DNA of 64,000 bases from Pseudorhodoplanes sinuspersici (GTDB taxonomy: Bacteria > Pseudomonadota > Alphaproteobacteria > Rhizobiales > Xanthobacteraceae), in NCBI RefSeq assembly GCF_002119765.1, contig NZ_CP021112.1:5264501-5328500 (forward strand), read 5' to 3'. Below, piece after piece: positions 8,124 to 17,266 of the stretch. Both the position numbers and the translations under genes were made by a program. A model generated the notes under the pieces. The model did no database searches and was not told the origin of the DNA. It saw only the letters and a program-made list of their open reading frames with translations. Numbering within the stretch: position 1 is the first letter of the stretch; each line of letters begins with the position of its first letter.

Positions 8124-9785
8124 TTAAGCCTCGAGCACCAGCGATTCGCGGCCGATCAGCCGCGACAGCGTGCGCATGCGATTGGTGACGCGCTCGCCGT
8201 TCAGCGCAGCGAACCGGCCCGGCAAATGCAAGGTCAGCTTGCCGCGCTCGACCTTCAGCGGCGTCTTCGGCAAAACGCCCGGCATCGAGGCCGAAACCAT
8301 ATAGGCAACGCGCATCGCTGCCCCCAGCACCCGCGCCCGGTCGAGAATGCGGGTCGAGGCGAGTTCACGCAGACGCGGCGACAATTCATCGTCATGCGTG
8401 ATGCCGACATGACGGAAATAGACGGCCAGCGCAAGGTAGGCCCGTCCGGGGTGATCCAGCGCCACAAATTCCGCGTGCGAAATGAGATTGAGCGCCTGCT
8501 CGCCGCGATAATCCGGATGCGTCCGCCAGCCAATATCGGCGACGAGACATGCCGCGTGACGCAGCCGTCGCTCCACCGCGTTTTCGTTGATGCCGGTCGA
8601 ATCCATGAGCTGGTCGGTCCAGGCGACCAGTTCCTCACCGTGCTGCGGTGAGCGCGACCGCAGCACATTCAGGCTGCGCGCCGCATCGATCAGCGGGTCT
8701 TTCTCTTTCTCTCGTTGGCTCAGCAGCGAGTACAACAAGCCCTCGCGCACGCCGAGCGCGGAGACGACAACGCTTTCCGGCTTGATCCTGCGGATCAATT
8801 GACCAAGTACCACAGCGGCGTAACCCAATAGCGGACGGCGGGCCGCCGATACGACTTCGATCTGCGACAGCGTCTCAGGATCGACGCGCTGCACCAGTTC
8901 GCAGAATTCCAGCGCCTCGCGCGCGCGCAATGTATAGCCATGCATCACGTGCAGCGGATAACCGGTCTGCGCCATGTGCAGGCCCGCAAGCGAACGCCAT
9001 GCCCCGCCGACGGCGTAGAATTTGCGCCCCTTGCCCGCCTTCAGCGAAGGCACGTCGGACAATGCATTTTCGGCGATCTTCTCGGCCCGCTTCAATGATT
9101 GGCCGGACGCATCCTTCAGCATCAGCCCGCCGAGCGGCAACGTCACGCCCTTGCGGATTTTGGTGCCGCGCACATCGATCAGTTCGAGCGATCCGCCGCC
9201 AAGGTCGCCGGCAATGCCATTCGGATCGTAGATGCCGGACACGACGCCCAGTGCCGCAAGCTCGGCCTCGCGGCGGCCCGAAAGAACGTCGATCTTGATG
9301 CGGCAGATCCGCTCGGCTTCTTCGATAAAGGCGGGACCATTCTGCGCATCGCGGCACGCTGCGGTCGCGATGCCGAACACCCGGCCAACCTGCAAGGTGT
9401 CGCACAGCGCCCGAAAGCGGCGCAGAGCCGCCAGCGCCTCGGCCACCGCATCCGGCGCCAGCAAACCCGTGGATTGGACCTCGCGGGCAAGACCCGCCAG
9501 CACCTTTTCGTTGAAGATCGCCGTCGGACTGCGAGTCAGCCCCTCATAGACGACGAGACGCACCGAGTTGGAGCCGATATCGATCACGGCAACGGACGGC
9601 CCATGATCGAGCCGGCCCTGCGCCATTTCGATCGGTGCCGAGGTCTTTTTCAACGACGCCTGGAACTTTTCACGGCTTTTCGCGCGCGCGCCTCTACCGC
9701 CGGCCTTTTTGCGGCCGGATTTTTTACCGCCGCTCTTGGCGTCTGATAAGGCGGCGCGGCGTCGATTCTTTGAGCGATTTCCCAC
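8124..9785 (-). CDS. ppx: Exopolyphosphatase, Ppx/GppA family, with basic N-terminal tail
   Basis: A 553-residue member of the Ppx/GppA phosphatase family, which removes terminal phosphates from polyphosphate (or pppGpp). The ASKHA-fold motifs are visible: [17 protein letters not shown] (about 65-81), [22 protein letters not shown] and [15 protein letters not shown]-terminal HD-like helical domain begins near residue 370. Unusually, about 50 residues precede the fold and are rich in Lys, Arg and Gly ([20 protein letters not shown]). This tail is read from a GTG at 9785 and overlaps the end of ppk1 by 62 bp. An ATG at 9626 ([16 protein letters not shown]) would remove the tail, but I see no good ribosome-binding site there. 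The pairing with ppk1 supports a polyphosphate role. Confidence 0.9.
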   Translation of the reverse strand: MGNRSKNRRRAALSDAKSGGKKSGRKKAGGRGARAKSREKFQASLKKTSAPIEMAQGRLDHGPSVAVIDIGSNSVRLVVYEGLTRSPTAIFNEKVLAGLAREVQSTGLLAPDAVAEALAALRRFRALCDTLQVGRVFGIATAACRDAQNGPAFIEEAERICRIKIDVLSGRREAELAALGVVSGIYDPNGIAGDLGGGSLELIDVRGTKIRKGVTLPLGGLMLKDASGQSLKRAEKIAENALSDVPSLKAGKGRKFYAVGGAWRSLAGLHMAQTGYPLHVMHGYTLRAREALEFCELVQRVDPETLSQIEVVSAARRPLLGYAAVVLGQLIRRIKPESVVVSALGVREGLLYSLLSQREKEKDPLIDAARSLNVLRSRSPQHGEELVAWTDQLMDSTGINENAVERRLRHAACLVADIGWRTHPDYRGEQALNLISHAEFVALDHPGRAYLALAVYFRHVGITHDDELSPRLRELASTRILDRARVLGAAMRVAYMVSASMPGVLPKTPLKVERGKLTLHLPGRFAALNGERVTNRMRTLSRLIGRESLVLEA

Positions 9786-11925
9786 GACCCGACAGGCTCG
9801 GATTGGTCATGAAGTATTTCTGAGCGTTGAAAGGCTCCTCGCCTTTCGCGGGCCTTATGCGGGTTGCGGTGCCGTCAGGCAAGACCTTCCAGCTCTGCTC
9901 GTTATCGTTGAAGTTAACCACCATGATCTGATCCAGCACCTGCTCGTGCACGGTGGGGTTGGCGATCGGGCACAGCACCTCGACGCGGCGGTCGAGATTG
10001 CGCGGCATCATGTCGGCGGAGGAGATGTAAACAATGGCCTTGGGATTGGGCAGACCATGGCCACCGCCGAAGCAATAGATGCGCGCATGCTCCAGGAACC
10101 GCCCGACAATCGACTTCACGCGGATGTTGTCGGACAGTCCCGCCACTTCCGGGCGCAGGCAGCAGATGCCGCGCACCACGATATCGATAGAAACGCCCGC
10201 AGCGGACGCTTCATAGAGCTTGTCGATGATACCGGGATCGACCAGCGAATTCATTTTCATCCAGATCGCTGCCGGCCGGCCGGCCTTGGCGTGAGCGATC
10301 TCGGCATCGATGTGGTCGACAATACGCTGGCGCAGATTGACCGGCGACGCCGCCATCGCTTCCAGCTCAGCCAGCTCGGCATAGCCGGTGATGAAGTTGA
10401 AGATGCGTCCGGCGTCGCGCGCAATCACCGGATCGTCAGTAAAGTACGACAGGTCGGTATAGATGCGCGCCGTGATCGGGTGATAATTGCCGGTCGCGAC
10501 ATGCACATAGGTCGCAAGCTTGCCTGCCTCTCTGCGCACGACCAGCGACAGCTTGCCGTGCGTCTTCAGCTCGATGAAGCCGAACACGACCTGCACGCCG
10601 GCGCGTTCGAGGTCACGCGCCCAGCGGATGTTGGCTTCTTCGTCAAAACGCGCCTTCAGTTCGACCAGCGCCGTTACCGACTTGCCGGCTTCGGCCGCTT
10701 CGGCCAGCGCTTTTACGATCGGTGACTCGGCCGACGTCCGGTACAAGGTCTGTTTGATGGCGATGACATCGGGATCGCGCGCGGCCTGCTGCAGATATTG
10801 CACGACCACATCGAACGACTCGTAAGGGTGCTGGACGATGAAGTCCTTCTGCCGGATCGCCGCAAAACAATCGCCACCGTGATCGCGGATGCGCTCCGGA
10901 AAACGCGGATTATATGGCGGGAACAGAAGATCGGGACGATCGATCGAAACCACCTCTTTCAGATCGTTGAGCGCCAGCATGCCATCGACCAGGAAGGTCT
11001 CGTCGTCCTTCACGGCCATCGCACGCTGAACGAAGCGGCGCAGATCATCAGGCATCGACTGTTCGAGCTCGAGCCGGATCACCGAACCGCGGCGGCGGCG
11101 CTTCAACACCGTTTCGAACGAGCGCACCAGATCTTCGGATTCTTCCTCGATTTCGATTTCGGAATCGCGAATGACGCGGAAGGCGCCGACCCCATTCATG
11201 GCGTATCCCGGGAACAACTGGCCGATAAACAGACAGGCCACCTGCTCAAGCGTGATCAGACGCAGCGCACCGCCCTCACGCGGCAGATGCACGAAGCGTT
11301 CGATCTTGTGCGGCACGCGGATCAGCGCATTCATCGCCTTGCCGTCGCTGACACGCGACAATTGCAGCGCCAGCGTGTAGCCGAGATTGGGAATGAACGG
11401 GAACGGATGCGCCGGATCGATCGCCATCGGCGTCAGCACCGGGAAGATCGAGGCGAGGAAATAATCTTCCAGCCACGCGCGTTCCTGCTTCGTCACATCC
11501 TGCGCATCGACGATGACGATGCCATTCGCCGCGAGTTCCTTGCGCAGTTCGCGCCAGCACGCCTGCTGGTCGCTCGCCAGCACGGATACCACTTCGGCGA
11601 TGCGGCCAAGCTGTTCCGCTGGCGTAAGGCCGTCCGGGCTTTGCGTCGTGACGCCCGCGCCGACCTGCCCCTTAATGGCGGCGACGCGGACCATGAAGAA
11701 TTCGTCGAGATTGTTCGCCGAGATCGAAAGAAACCGGAGCTTCTCCAGCAGCGGATGGTTTTCGTTGGCCGCCTCGTCGAGCACCCGCCGGTTGAAGTGC
11801 AGCCACGACAATTCACGATTGATAAACCGTTCCGGGCTGCCGCGGAGATCCGGGACCGGCGCCGATTCCAGGACATCCACCGGAATTTCGTCTGCCAGAA
11901 CAATTGCTTCGCTGCGTTCTTTCAT
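9724..11925 (-). CDS. ppk: Polyphosphate kinase 1
   Basis: A 733-residue enzyme that makes inorganic polyphosphate from ATP through a phosphohistidine intermediate. The N domain opens with [20 protein letters not shown] and [12 protein letters not shown]. In the catalytic half, His456 (KTHGKLSLV) and His475 ([11 protein letters not shown]) have the same 19-residue spacing as the two essential histidines of E. coli PPK. Conserved [23 protein letters not shown] follows near 627-650. Length is a little above the usual 690. The last 62 bp overlap the start of ppx, so synthesis and breakdown of polyphosphate are translationally linked. The gene is downstream of hdaA with an 83 bp gap. Confidence 0.97.
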   Translation of the reverse strand: MKERSEAIVLADEIPVDVLESAPVPDLRGSPERFINRELSWLHFNRRVLDEAANENHPLLEKLRFLSISANNLDEFFMVRVAAIKGQVGAGVTTQSPDGLTPAEQLGRIAEVVSVLASDQQACWRELRKELAANGIVIVDAQDVTKQERAWLEDYFLASIFPVLTPMAIDPAHPFPFIPNLGYTLALQLSRVSDGKAMNALIRVPHKIERFVHLPREGGALRLITLEQVACLFIGQLFPGYAMNGVGAFRVIRDSEIEIEEESEDLVRSFETVLKRRRRGSVIRLELEQSMPDDLRRFVQRAMAVKDDETFLVDGMLALNDLKEVVSIDRPDLLFPPYNPRFPERIRDHGGDCFAAIRQKDFIVQHPYESFDVVVQYLQQAARDPDVIAIKQTLYRTSAESPIVKALAEAAEAGKSVTALVELKARFDEEANIRWARDLERAGVQVVFGFIELKTHGKLSLVVRREAGKLATYVHVATGNYHPITARIYTDLSYFTDDPVIARDAGRIFNFITGYAELAELEAMAASPVNLRQRIVDHIDAEIAHAKAGRPAAIWMKMNSLVDPGIIDKLYEASAAGVSIDIVVRGICCLRPEVAGLSDNIRVKSIVGRFLEHARIYCFGGGHGLPNPKAIVYISSADMMPRNLDRRVEVLCPIANPTVHEQVLDQIMVVNFNDNEQSWKVLPDGTATRIRPAKGEEPFNAQKYFMTNPSLSGRGKSLKESTPRRLIRRQERR

Positions 11926-12008
11926 GTCCCTGCCGCCATTATCAAACCGTCACATTAGGCGACATTCGTGACCGCCCGGTGACTGATTTCCGCGTTTGAA
12001 CCGAACGG

Positions 12009-12692
12009 TTAGGATGATGCCTTGCGGTACAACTCTGCGGCAAGAGTTCGGTTGACCGGCCGCCCCCGCTGCAGGGCCTCCCGGTCCAGTGTATCGACGG
12101 CATCGCGGGCGGCCGCGAAAGACCGGCCGATCCGCGGCAAAAGATAAGCGATCAGCGCCTCATCGACCGCAAGCTGCCGGTCGGCAAACAGCTTGACCAT
12201 GACGGCCCGCAACAGCGCCTCGTCCGGCATCGCCAGCGAAACCGCCGGCATGGCCCGCAGCCGTGAGATGAGATCGGGCAGCGCAACCGTCCATAATGTC
12301 GGCGCCGACCGCGTCGTCAGCAGCAACCAGCCACCCTCTTCGCGCACCAGGTTGAGCAGATGAAACAGCGCGCGCTCGTCGAGTTCCTCCGGCGCGCAAT
12401 CTTCCAGCACCAAAGCGCCAGTCGCGAGCGCTTCCGGCAAAGCCTCGGTCGACAACGCCCGCGCGGCCATGAACCGCGCGCCGGATTCAGTCGCCCAGAT
12501 CGACGCCAGGTGACTCTTGCCGCTGCCTTCCGGGCCGACAAGCGCCAGCATCCGCGCCGGCCAGTCCGGCCAGCGATCGAGCAAGGCGAGCGCATTTTCG
12601 TTCGATGGCCCAGGCAGGAAATCGTCCCGGGTCAGCTTGGCCGCGTGATCGAGCGCGAGAGCGAGCTGTCGTGGACGAGGCTCGCCGGCCAT
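12009..12692 (-). CDS. hdaA: HdaA, regulatory inactivator of DnaA
   Basis: A 227-residue AAA+ protein related to the DnaA ATPase domain. In Alphaproteobacteria HdaA binds the sliding clamp and stimulates ATP hydrolysis by DnaA after initiation. The N-terminal RQLALAL (residues 8-14) fits the clamp-binding motif QL-x-L-x-L. Walker A is GPEGSGKSH (about 53-61), Walker B LVLEDCAPEEL (about 94-104), and the sensor region is TRSAPTLW. The gene starts within the stop codon of the upstream PerM-type gene (TGATG), so they are translationally coupled. This hdaA-perM arrangement, close to ppk and ppx, recurs as far as I recall in Rhizobiales. Confidence 0.9.
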   Translation of the reverse strand: MAGEPRPRQLALALDHAAKLTRDDFLPGPSNENALALLDRWPDWPARMLALVGPEGSGKSHLASIWATESGARFMAARALSTEALPEALATGALVLEDCAPEELDERALFHLLNLVREEGGWLLLTTRSAPTLWTVALPDLISRLRAMPAVSLAMPDEALLRAVMVKLFADRQLAVDEALIAYLLPRIGRSFAAARDAVDTLDREALQRGRPVNRTLAAELYRKASS

Positions 12693-13816
12693 CAGCCTTG
12701 CTGGTTGCCGGTATAGAAGGGACTGGCGAGATATTGCCGGAGCATGAAACGCACAAGCACGCCGATGGCGGCCGCAACCGGCACGGCGACCAGCAATCCG
12801 ACAAATCCGAACAGCACGCCGAACGCGATCAGCGAGAACATCAGCCAGACCGGATGCAGGCCGATTTCCTTGCCCACCAAAAGCGGCTGCAGGATGTTGC
12901 CCTCAATGAATTGGCCGAAGATGAAAATGCCAGCCGCCGCCGCCGGCATGGTCCAGTCCGGCCAGAATTGCGCGAGCGCAACGCCGACCGCGAGAATGAA
13001 TCCGGTGATCGTGCCGATATAGGGCGCAAAACTCAGGAAGGCCGCGATCAGACCAATCAGCAATCCGAAATTGACACCGATTGCGATCAGCCCGACCGAA
13101 TAAATGACGCCGAGAATGAGACAGACCAGCGCCTGCCCGCGCACGAAGCCGGAGATCGCCGCATCCATCTCACGCGCAAGTCCGCGCACCGTGTCCTTAT
13201 GCTGCAGCGGGATCCATGAATCGACCTTGACGATCATCCGCTCCCAGTCGAGCAGCAGATAAAACGCGACGATCGGCGTGATGATCAACAGCGAGATCAC
13301 CGACACCAGCGCCTTACCGCCCGACCAGATCGAGCCGAGAAAAGCAGCAATCCATCCGGCGGCCGACGATGCCACACCGCCAAGCGACTTCTGCGCTTCC
13401 GGCAATTTCTCGCCGACGAACTGTCCGAGCCATCCCTGGCTCTGCTCTTGCGCAAGCTGACGCACCCGATCCATGTATTGCGGCAGCTTTTCCATGAATC
13501 CGGCGATCTGCTCGCCGAGGGCCGGGAGCAGCAGGATCAATCCCAGCGTCAGCAACACGATCACCAGCACCACGATCACCACCGAGGCGAGCGTTCGATT
13601 GAGACCCAGCTTCTGCAGCCGCCGCACCGACGGATCGAGCAGATAGGCCAGCACCATGCCGGCAATGAACGGCAGCAGCACCTCGTTCAGCAGCCACAAC
13701 AGCGCCGCCAGGACCAGGAAGGCGCAGGCCCAGAAGATCAGTTGCTTGGTCAGCGAAATCGGTTTGCGCGAAGGCGGCGGCGGATTCATCGCCGGACCCG
13801 TCGTCATGGTGCTCAT
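12692..13816 (-). CDS. AI-2E family (PerM-type) membrane transporter
   Basis: A 374-residue integral membrane protein of the AI-2E/PerM exporter family. Two hydrophobic helices near 27-75, another pair near 155-185 and a cluster of helices from 235 to 345 give about eight transmembrane segments. Family signatures include LLPFIAGMVLAYLLDPSVRRLQ, SFAPYIGTITGFI and FIFGQFIEGNILQPLLVG. The protein ends in a short cytoplasmic tail. Despite the family name, the substrate of most members is unknown. A GGAG precedes the ATG at 13816. Its stop overlaps the hdaA start by one base. Confidence 0.88.
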   Translation of the reverse strand: MSTMTTGPAMNPPPPSRKPISLTKQLIFWACAFLVLAALLWLLNEVLLPFIAGMVLAYLLDPSVRRLQKLGLNRTLASVVIVVLVIVLLTLGLILLLPALGEQIAGFMEKLPQYMDRVRQLAQEQSQGWLGQFVGEKLPEAQKSLGGVASSAAGWIAAFLGSIWSGGKALVSVISLLIITPIVAFYLLLDWERMIVKVDSWIPLQHKDTVRGLAREMDAAISGFVRGQALVCLILGVIYSVGLIAIGVNFGLLIGLIAAFLSFAPYIGTITGFILAVGVALAQFWPDWTMPAAAAGIFIFGQFIEGNILQPLLVGKEIGLHPVWLMFSLIAFGVLFGFVGLLVAVPVAAAIGVLVRFMLRQYLASPFYTGNQQG

Positions 13817-13837
13817 CGTGCTCCGCCCCTGCCCGCC

Positions 13838-14383
13838 TCAATCCACCGACCCGTTGGTCCCGAAATGGCGGATCCATTCAGCGACATAGAAGCCGATCGA
13901 AAGCAAGGTCAAGATCGTGACCAGCCCGATCAACGCCGGCACAATCCACCCGGCATCGAAATTCAGGCCAAGGGATGCCAAGACCATCCCCGCAAGCAGG
14001 ATCTGGGCGACCGTGTTGAGCTTGGACACAGGATGCGGGCGCACCGGCATCGGCCGGTCGATCATCATGGCCACCAGAAAACCGCCGATGATCAGGATGT
14101 CGCGCGAGACCACGAGGATCACCACCCACAGTGGCAGCGCCTCGCTGAAACTCAGGGCCACGTAGATCGAAACGATCAGGGCCTTGTCGGCCAGGGGGTC
14201 GAGCATGGCGCCCAGTTCCGTCGCCATGTTGAACCGCTTGGCCAGGAACCCGTCCACGGCATCGCTGAGCCCGGCGGTGAGGAACAGGAGAAAAGCCGGC
14301 AGCATATGGCCGGAGGTGATGGTCCATACGATCAGCGGCACGCTCAGAATGCGCGCCATGGTAATGAGATTGGGCAGGTTCAA
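13838..14383 (-). CDS. CDP-alcohol phosphatidyltransferase family protein
   Basis: A 181-residue membrane enzyme that transfers a phosphatidyl group from CDP-diacylglycerol to an alcohol. The CDP-OH-P signature is visible around residues 41-67 (DAVDGFLAKRF then GAMLDPLADK), with the four conserved aspartates in place. Lysine replaces the usual alanine-arginine step in part. About five to six hydrophobic helices follow the N-terminal MNLPNLITMARI, typical of PgsA. It could be a phosphatidylglycerophosphate synthase or a CMP-forming cardiolipin synthase; sequence alone does not decide. It lies 21 bp upstream of the PerM-type gene in the same direction and is divergent from purM. Confidence 0.85.
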   Translation of the reverse strand: MNLPNLITMARILSVPLIVWTITSGHMLPAFLLFLTAGLSDAVDGFLAKRFNMATELGAMLDPLADKALIVSIYVALSFSEALPLWVVILVVSRDILIIGGFLVAMMIDRPMPVRPHPVSKLNTVAQILLAGMVLASLGLNFDAGWIVPALIGLVTILTLLSIGFYVAEWIRHFGTNGSVD

Positions 14384-14531
14384 CGTAGCGTCCCGGCAGA
14401 AAACATGGCCGGCAGGGACCGGCCCGGATAGAGTATAGCGGCGTCAAGGCATTGCGCATAATGCGATTCCCGCGCTACGACGCGGCGAATTTCGCCGCAG
14501 GCTGGCGGGTTACCACAGGACAAACCGATCA

Positions 14532-15602
14532 ATGGCTGAAAAGCGCGGCCTGACCTATGGCGAGGCCGGGGTCGATATCGACGCCGGCAACCGCATGGTG
14601 GACCTCATCAAGCCGCTGGTGCGCGCCACCGCGCGGCCGGGCGCCGATGCCGAGATTGGCGGCTTTGGCGGCCTGTTCGATCTGGCCCGCACCGGTTTCA
14701 AAGATCCGGTTCTGGTGGCGGCGACCGACGGCGTCGGTACCAAGGTCAAGATCGCCATCGATACCGGCCGGCACGAGACCATCGGCATCGACCTCGTCGC
14801 CATGTCGGTCAATGACCTGGTCGTCCAGGGCGCCGAGCCGCTGTTCTTTCTGGATTACTTCGCCTGCTCCAGGCTCGATCCCGAGGTCGGCGCCAAGGTC
14901 GTTGCCGGCATTGCCGAGGGCTGCCGTCTGTCCGGCTGCGCCTTGATCGGCGGCGAGACGGCGGAAATGCCGGGGCTTTATCAGAGCGGCGACTACGATC
15001 TCGCCGGCTTTGCCGTCGGCGCGGCCGAACGCGGCACGATCCTGCCGCGCAAAGATATTAACGCGGGCGATGTCGTCCTCGGCCTCGCCTCCTCCGGAAT
15101 CCATTCCAACGGCTTTTCGCTCGCCCGCAAGGTGGTCGAGCGGTCCGGGCTCTCATGGGACGCGCCGGCGCCGTTCGATCCTTCGCGCAGCCTTGGCGAG
15201 GCGATGATCGTACCGACAAGGCTCTATGTGAAATCCTGCCTCGCCGCGATCCGCAAGACCGGTGCGGTGAAGGCGCTCGCCCACATCACGGGGGGCGGCT
15301 TCCCGGATAACATTCCGCGCGCGTTGCCGAAGTCGCTCGGCGTGCATCTCGATCTCTCGAAGGTCAACGTGTTGCCCGTGTTCCAATGGATGGCAAAGAC
15401 TGGCGACATTGCCGCGCAGGAAATGCTGCGCACCTTCAATTGCGGGATCGGCATGATCGCCATTGTTTCGCCGGGTGAAGCCAAGGCGGTGATGGCAACG
15501 CTCACCGAACATGGCGAGAGCGTCGTGCAATTTGGCGAAGTCGTGCCGGCCCAGGGCGACGAACGCGTGACCTATAGCGGCACGCTCGATCTTGGACGGT
15601 GA
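14532..15602 (+). CDS. purM: Phosphoribosylformylglycinamidine cyclo-ligase (AIR synthetase)
   Basis: A 356-residue enzyme for the fifth step of purine synthesis, closing the imidazole ring of FGAM with ATP to give AIR. Signatures include [14 protein letters not shown] (residues 6-19), [51 protein letters not shown] and [13 protein letters not shown]. Length is normal. The start at 14532 follows an A-rich leader with a weak AGGACAAA site. The last four bases overlap the start of purN (GTGA), so the two are cotranscribed and coupled. Confidence 0.97.
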   Translation: MAEKRGLTYGEAGVDIDAGNRMVDLIKPLVRATARPGADAEIGGFGGLFDLARTGFKDPVLVAATDGVGTKVKIAIDTGRHETIGIDLVAMSVNDLVVQGAEPLFFLDYFACSRLDPEVGAKVVAGIAEGCRLSGCALIGGETAEMPGLYQSGDYDLAGFAVGAAERGTILPRKDINAGDVVLGLASSGIHSNGFSLARKVVERSGLSWDAPAPFDPSRSLGEAMIVPTRLYVKSCLAAIRKTGAVKALAHITGGGFPDNIPRALPKSLGVHLDLSKVNVLPVFQWMAKTGDIAAQEMLRTFNCGIGMIAIVSPGEAKAVMATLTEHGESVVQFGEVVPAQGDERVTYSGTLDLGR

Positions 15603-16291
15603 TCTTGGCCGATAACGCGACGATGGAGCGCAAACGGGTTGCGATCCTGATCTCCGGCCGCGGCTCCAACATGTCGGCGCTGATCGATGCCGCGAAGGAT
15701 CGCGCCTATCCCGCGGAAATCGTTCTCGTCGTATCGAACCGCCCCGATGCCGGCGGTTTGCAACGCGCGACCGAAAACGGCATCGCCACGGCGGTTGTCG
15801 ATCACAAAACTTACGGCAAGAACCGGGAGGGCTTCGAGCAGGCGCTTCAGAGCGTGCTTGAACAGCACCACATCGATATCGTCTGTCTTGCCGGCTTCAT
15901 GCGGCTGCTCACATCGTGGTTCGTGTCGCGCTGGACCGGCCGGATGTTGAACATCCACCCGGCGCTGTTGCCGGCCTTCAAGGGCCTCGACACACATCGT
16001 CGCGCGATCGAAGCGCGGGCGGAACATCATGGCGCGACTGTGCATTTTGTCGTGCCGGAAATGGATTCCGGCCCCACCATCGCGCAAGGCACGGTTCCGG
16101 TGTTGCCGGATGATACGGAAGACGATCTGGCGAAACGCGTTCTCGCGATCGAGCATCGGATCTATCCGCTGGCCCTGAAACTCGTCGCCGCCGGACGTGT
16201 GCGTGTCGAAGGCGATCATTGCGTGATCGACGGCGACATCAGCGCCGAGGACGCCGCGCTGCTTCCTGGTTCAAAGCCTGCGGCGCATTAA
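15599..16291 (+). CDS. purN: Phosphoribosylglycinamide formyltransferase
   Basis: A 230-residue enzyme that formylates GAR using 10-formyl-tetrahydrofolate, the third step of purine synthesis. Motifs: [16 protein letters not shown] (phosphate loop), [28 protein letters not shown], the catalytic stretch [19 protein letters not shown] (Asn and His), and [16 protein letters not shown] with the active Asp. The GTG at 15599 overlaps the purM stop (GTGA). The ATG at 15623 ([10 protein letters not shown]) gives the more usual N-terminus and is an equal candidate. The stop is followed at once by a hairpin that serves the opposite strand. Confidence 0.96.
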   Translation: MILADNATMERKRVAILISGRGSNMSALIDAAKDRAYPAEIVLVVSNRPDAGGLQRATENGIATAVVDHKTYGKNREGFEQALQSVLEQHHIDIVCLAGFMRLLTSWFVSRWTGRMLNIHPALLPAFKGLDTHRRAIEARAEHHGATVHFVVPEMDSGPTIAQGTVPVLPDDTEDDLAKRVLAIEHRIYPLALKLVAAGRVRVEGDHCVIDGDISAEDAALLPGSKPAAH

Positions 16292-16314
16292 AAAACCCCC
16301 GGAATTGCCGGGGG
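16290..16314 (-). terminator. Intrinsic terminator of cspA
   Basis: On the minus strand, CCCCCGG-CAATT-CCGGGGG is followed by six T residues, a textbook rho-independent terminator about 100 bp after the cspA stop. On the plus strand the hairpin lacks a T tail, so it would stop purN transcripts less well. Its T-run abuts the purN stop codon. Confidence 0.85.
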
Positions 16315-16353
16315 TCGAAATTCAGTGTCGCGCTGAACGCGATGATCGTGACC

Positions 16354-16404
16354 TGAGCATGATCCGGAAAAGTGGAAACCGGTTTTCCGAAAAGATCTTG
16401 CTCA
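16354..16404. repeat. Dispersed palindrome (GAGCATGATC type) in the cspA 3' region
   Basis: A 51 bp imperfect palindrome: TGAGCA and GATC on the left pair with GATC and TGCTCA on the right, and CGGAAAA pairs with TTTTCCG inside. It is a variant of the AGAGCATGAT palindrome at 28110-28160 and 38083-38133, and I recall many such copies in Rhizobiales genomes. It lies 9 bp beyond the cspA stop, so it would be transcribed as part of the cspA 3' UTR. Confidence 0.75.
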
Positions 16405-16412
16405 AACAAATA

Positions 16413-16616
16413 CTAAGCCACTTTCAGATTTTCCGCAGATTCCTTGCCGCGGTTCGAAACGAGTTCGAACTCGACGGTCTGTCCTTCGTTCAGGGTCGAC
16501 AACCCTGCCCGCTCGACAGCCGAAATGTGCACGAACACGTCCTTGTTGCCGGTCGTCGGCTTGATGAACCCGTAGCCTTTGGTCGGGTTGAACCATTTGA
16601 CGGTACCCTTCGGCAT
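16413..16616 (-). CDS. cspA: Cold shock protein CspA family
   Basis: A 67-residue single cold-shock domain, an RNA/ssDNA-binding beta-barrel that melts RNA structure. Both ribonucleoprotein motifs are present: KGYGFIKP (RNP1, residues 13-20) and DVFVHISA (RNP2, residues 26-33). The start MPKGTVKWFN is the family standard. The gene is monocistronic, with a palindrome and a strong terminator downstream. About 270 bp without a gene lies upstream, as expected for a long regulated 5' leader, but I cannot show cold regulation from sequence. Confidence 0.97.
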   Translation of the reverse strand: MPKGTVKWFNPTKGYGFIKPTTGNKDVFVHISAVERAGLSTLNEGQTVEFELVSNRGKESAENLKVA

Positions 16617-16890
16617 CGTCGCTCTCCTGGTCTAGTCGTCAGAGATGACGTCGCACGCTTGCCGCATCGGCGCCACAACCCGGCTTTTGGGAAGTCCGAA
16701 CGGTCACGTCGCAACGAAGCAGCGGGGCGAAGGAAACCAAAGTCAGATTGTTCTGAAAGCCAAACGGAAGAATACGGCTGAACCAAGACAGTTGGCCGCG
16801 CCGGGCTCACGGGTCAGCACGATTTCTTGTGTATTTTCTGTGCAGCGCGGTTGCTCGTCCCATTCAGGAACGAAAGCCGTTTTTGACCTG

Positions 16891-17226
16891 TCAGGCTCGG
16901 CTGCACGACCGCGAGATCGCTGCACTATCCACCGACCACGGCATCGACCCGTTCGACGCCAGCGACGCCTGCTGCTGCGGCGACAAGCCCTGCACCACCG
17001 TCTTGGCGTAGCACTGGCAATACGGCGCCTTGCCCTTCTTCGGATCGACGCTGACGTTGGAGGAGGTGTCGGTCATGCAGCGATCGATCAACGCAAGCCG
17101 CGCATTCTCCGCTGCATTCGCAGGATTGGCCGGCGCGCCGGACGACAGCATCGCGCCGCTATCGGCTCCGCCGCAATTTCCGACAACAAGGGCAAGAGAC
17201 ACGACGCCAACGACTCGCAACAGCAT
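16891..17226 (-). CDS. Small exported protein of unknown function
   Basis: I do not recognise this 111-residue protein. It begins MLLRVVGVVSLALVVGNCGG, a short hydrophobic export signal. The VGNC sequence resembles a lipobox but has Asn before the Cys, so lipidation is uncertain. The mature part has three further cysteines, in IDRCMTD and YCQCYAK, so disulfides or metal binding are possible. The start at 17226 is chosen over an in-frame ATG at 17247 because GGAG lies 7 bases upstream of 17226. It is in the same direction as the molybdopterin oxidoreductase, 40 bp beyond it. Confidence 0.65.
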   Translation of the reverse strand: MLLRVVGVVSLALVVGNCGGADSGAMLSSGAPANPANAAENARLALIDRCMTDTSSNVSVDPKKGKAPYCQCYAKTVVQGLSPQQQASLASNGSMPWSVDSAAISRSCSRA

Positions 17227-17266
17227 AGAAAAACTCCAAACGTGCATTTCACAATTTGCCGGCGTG

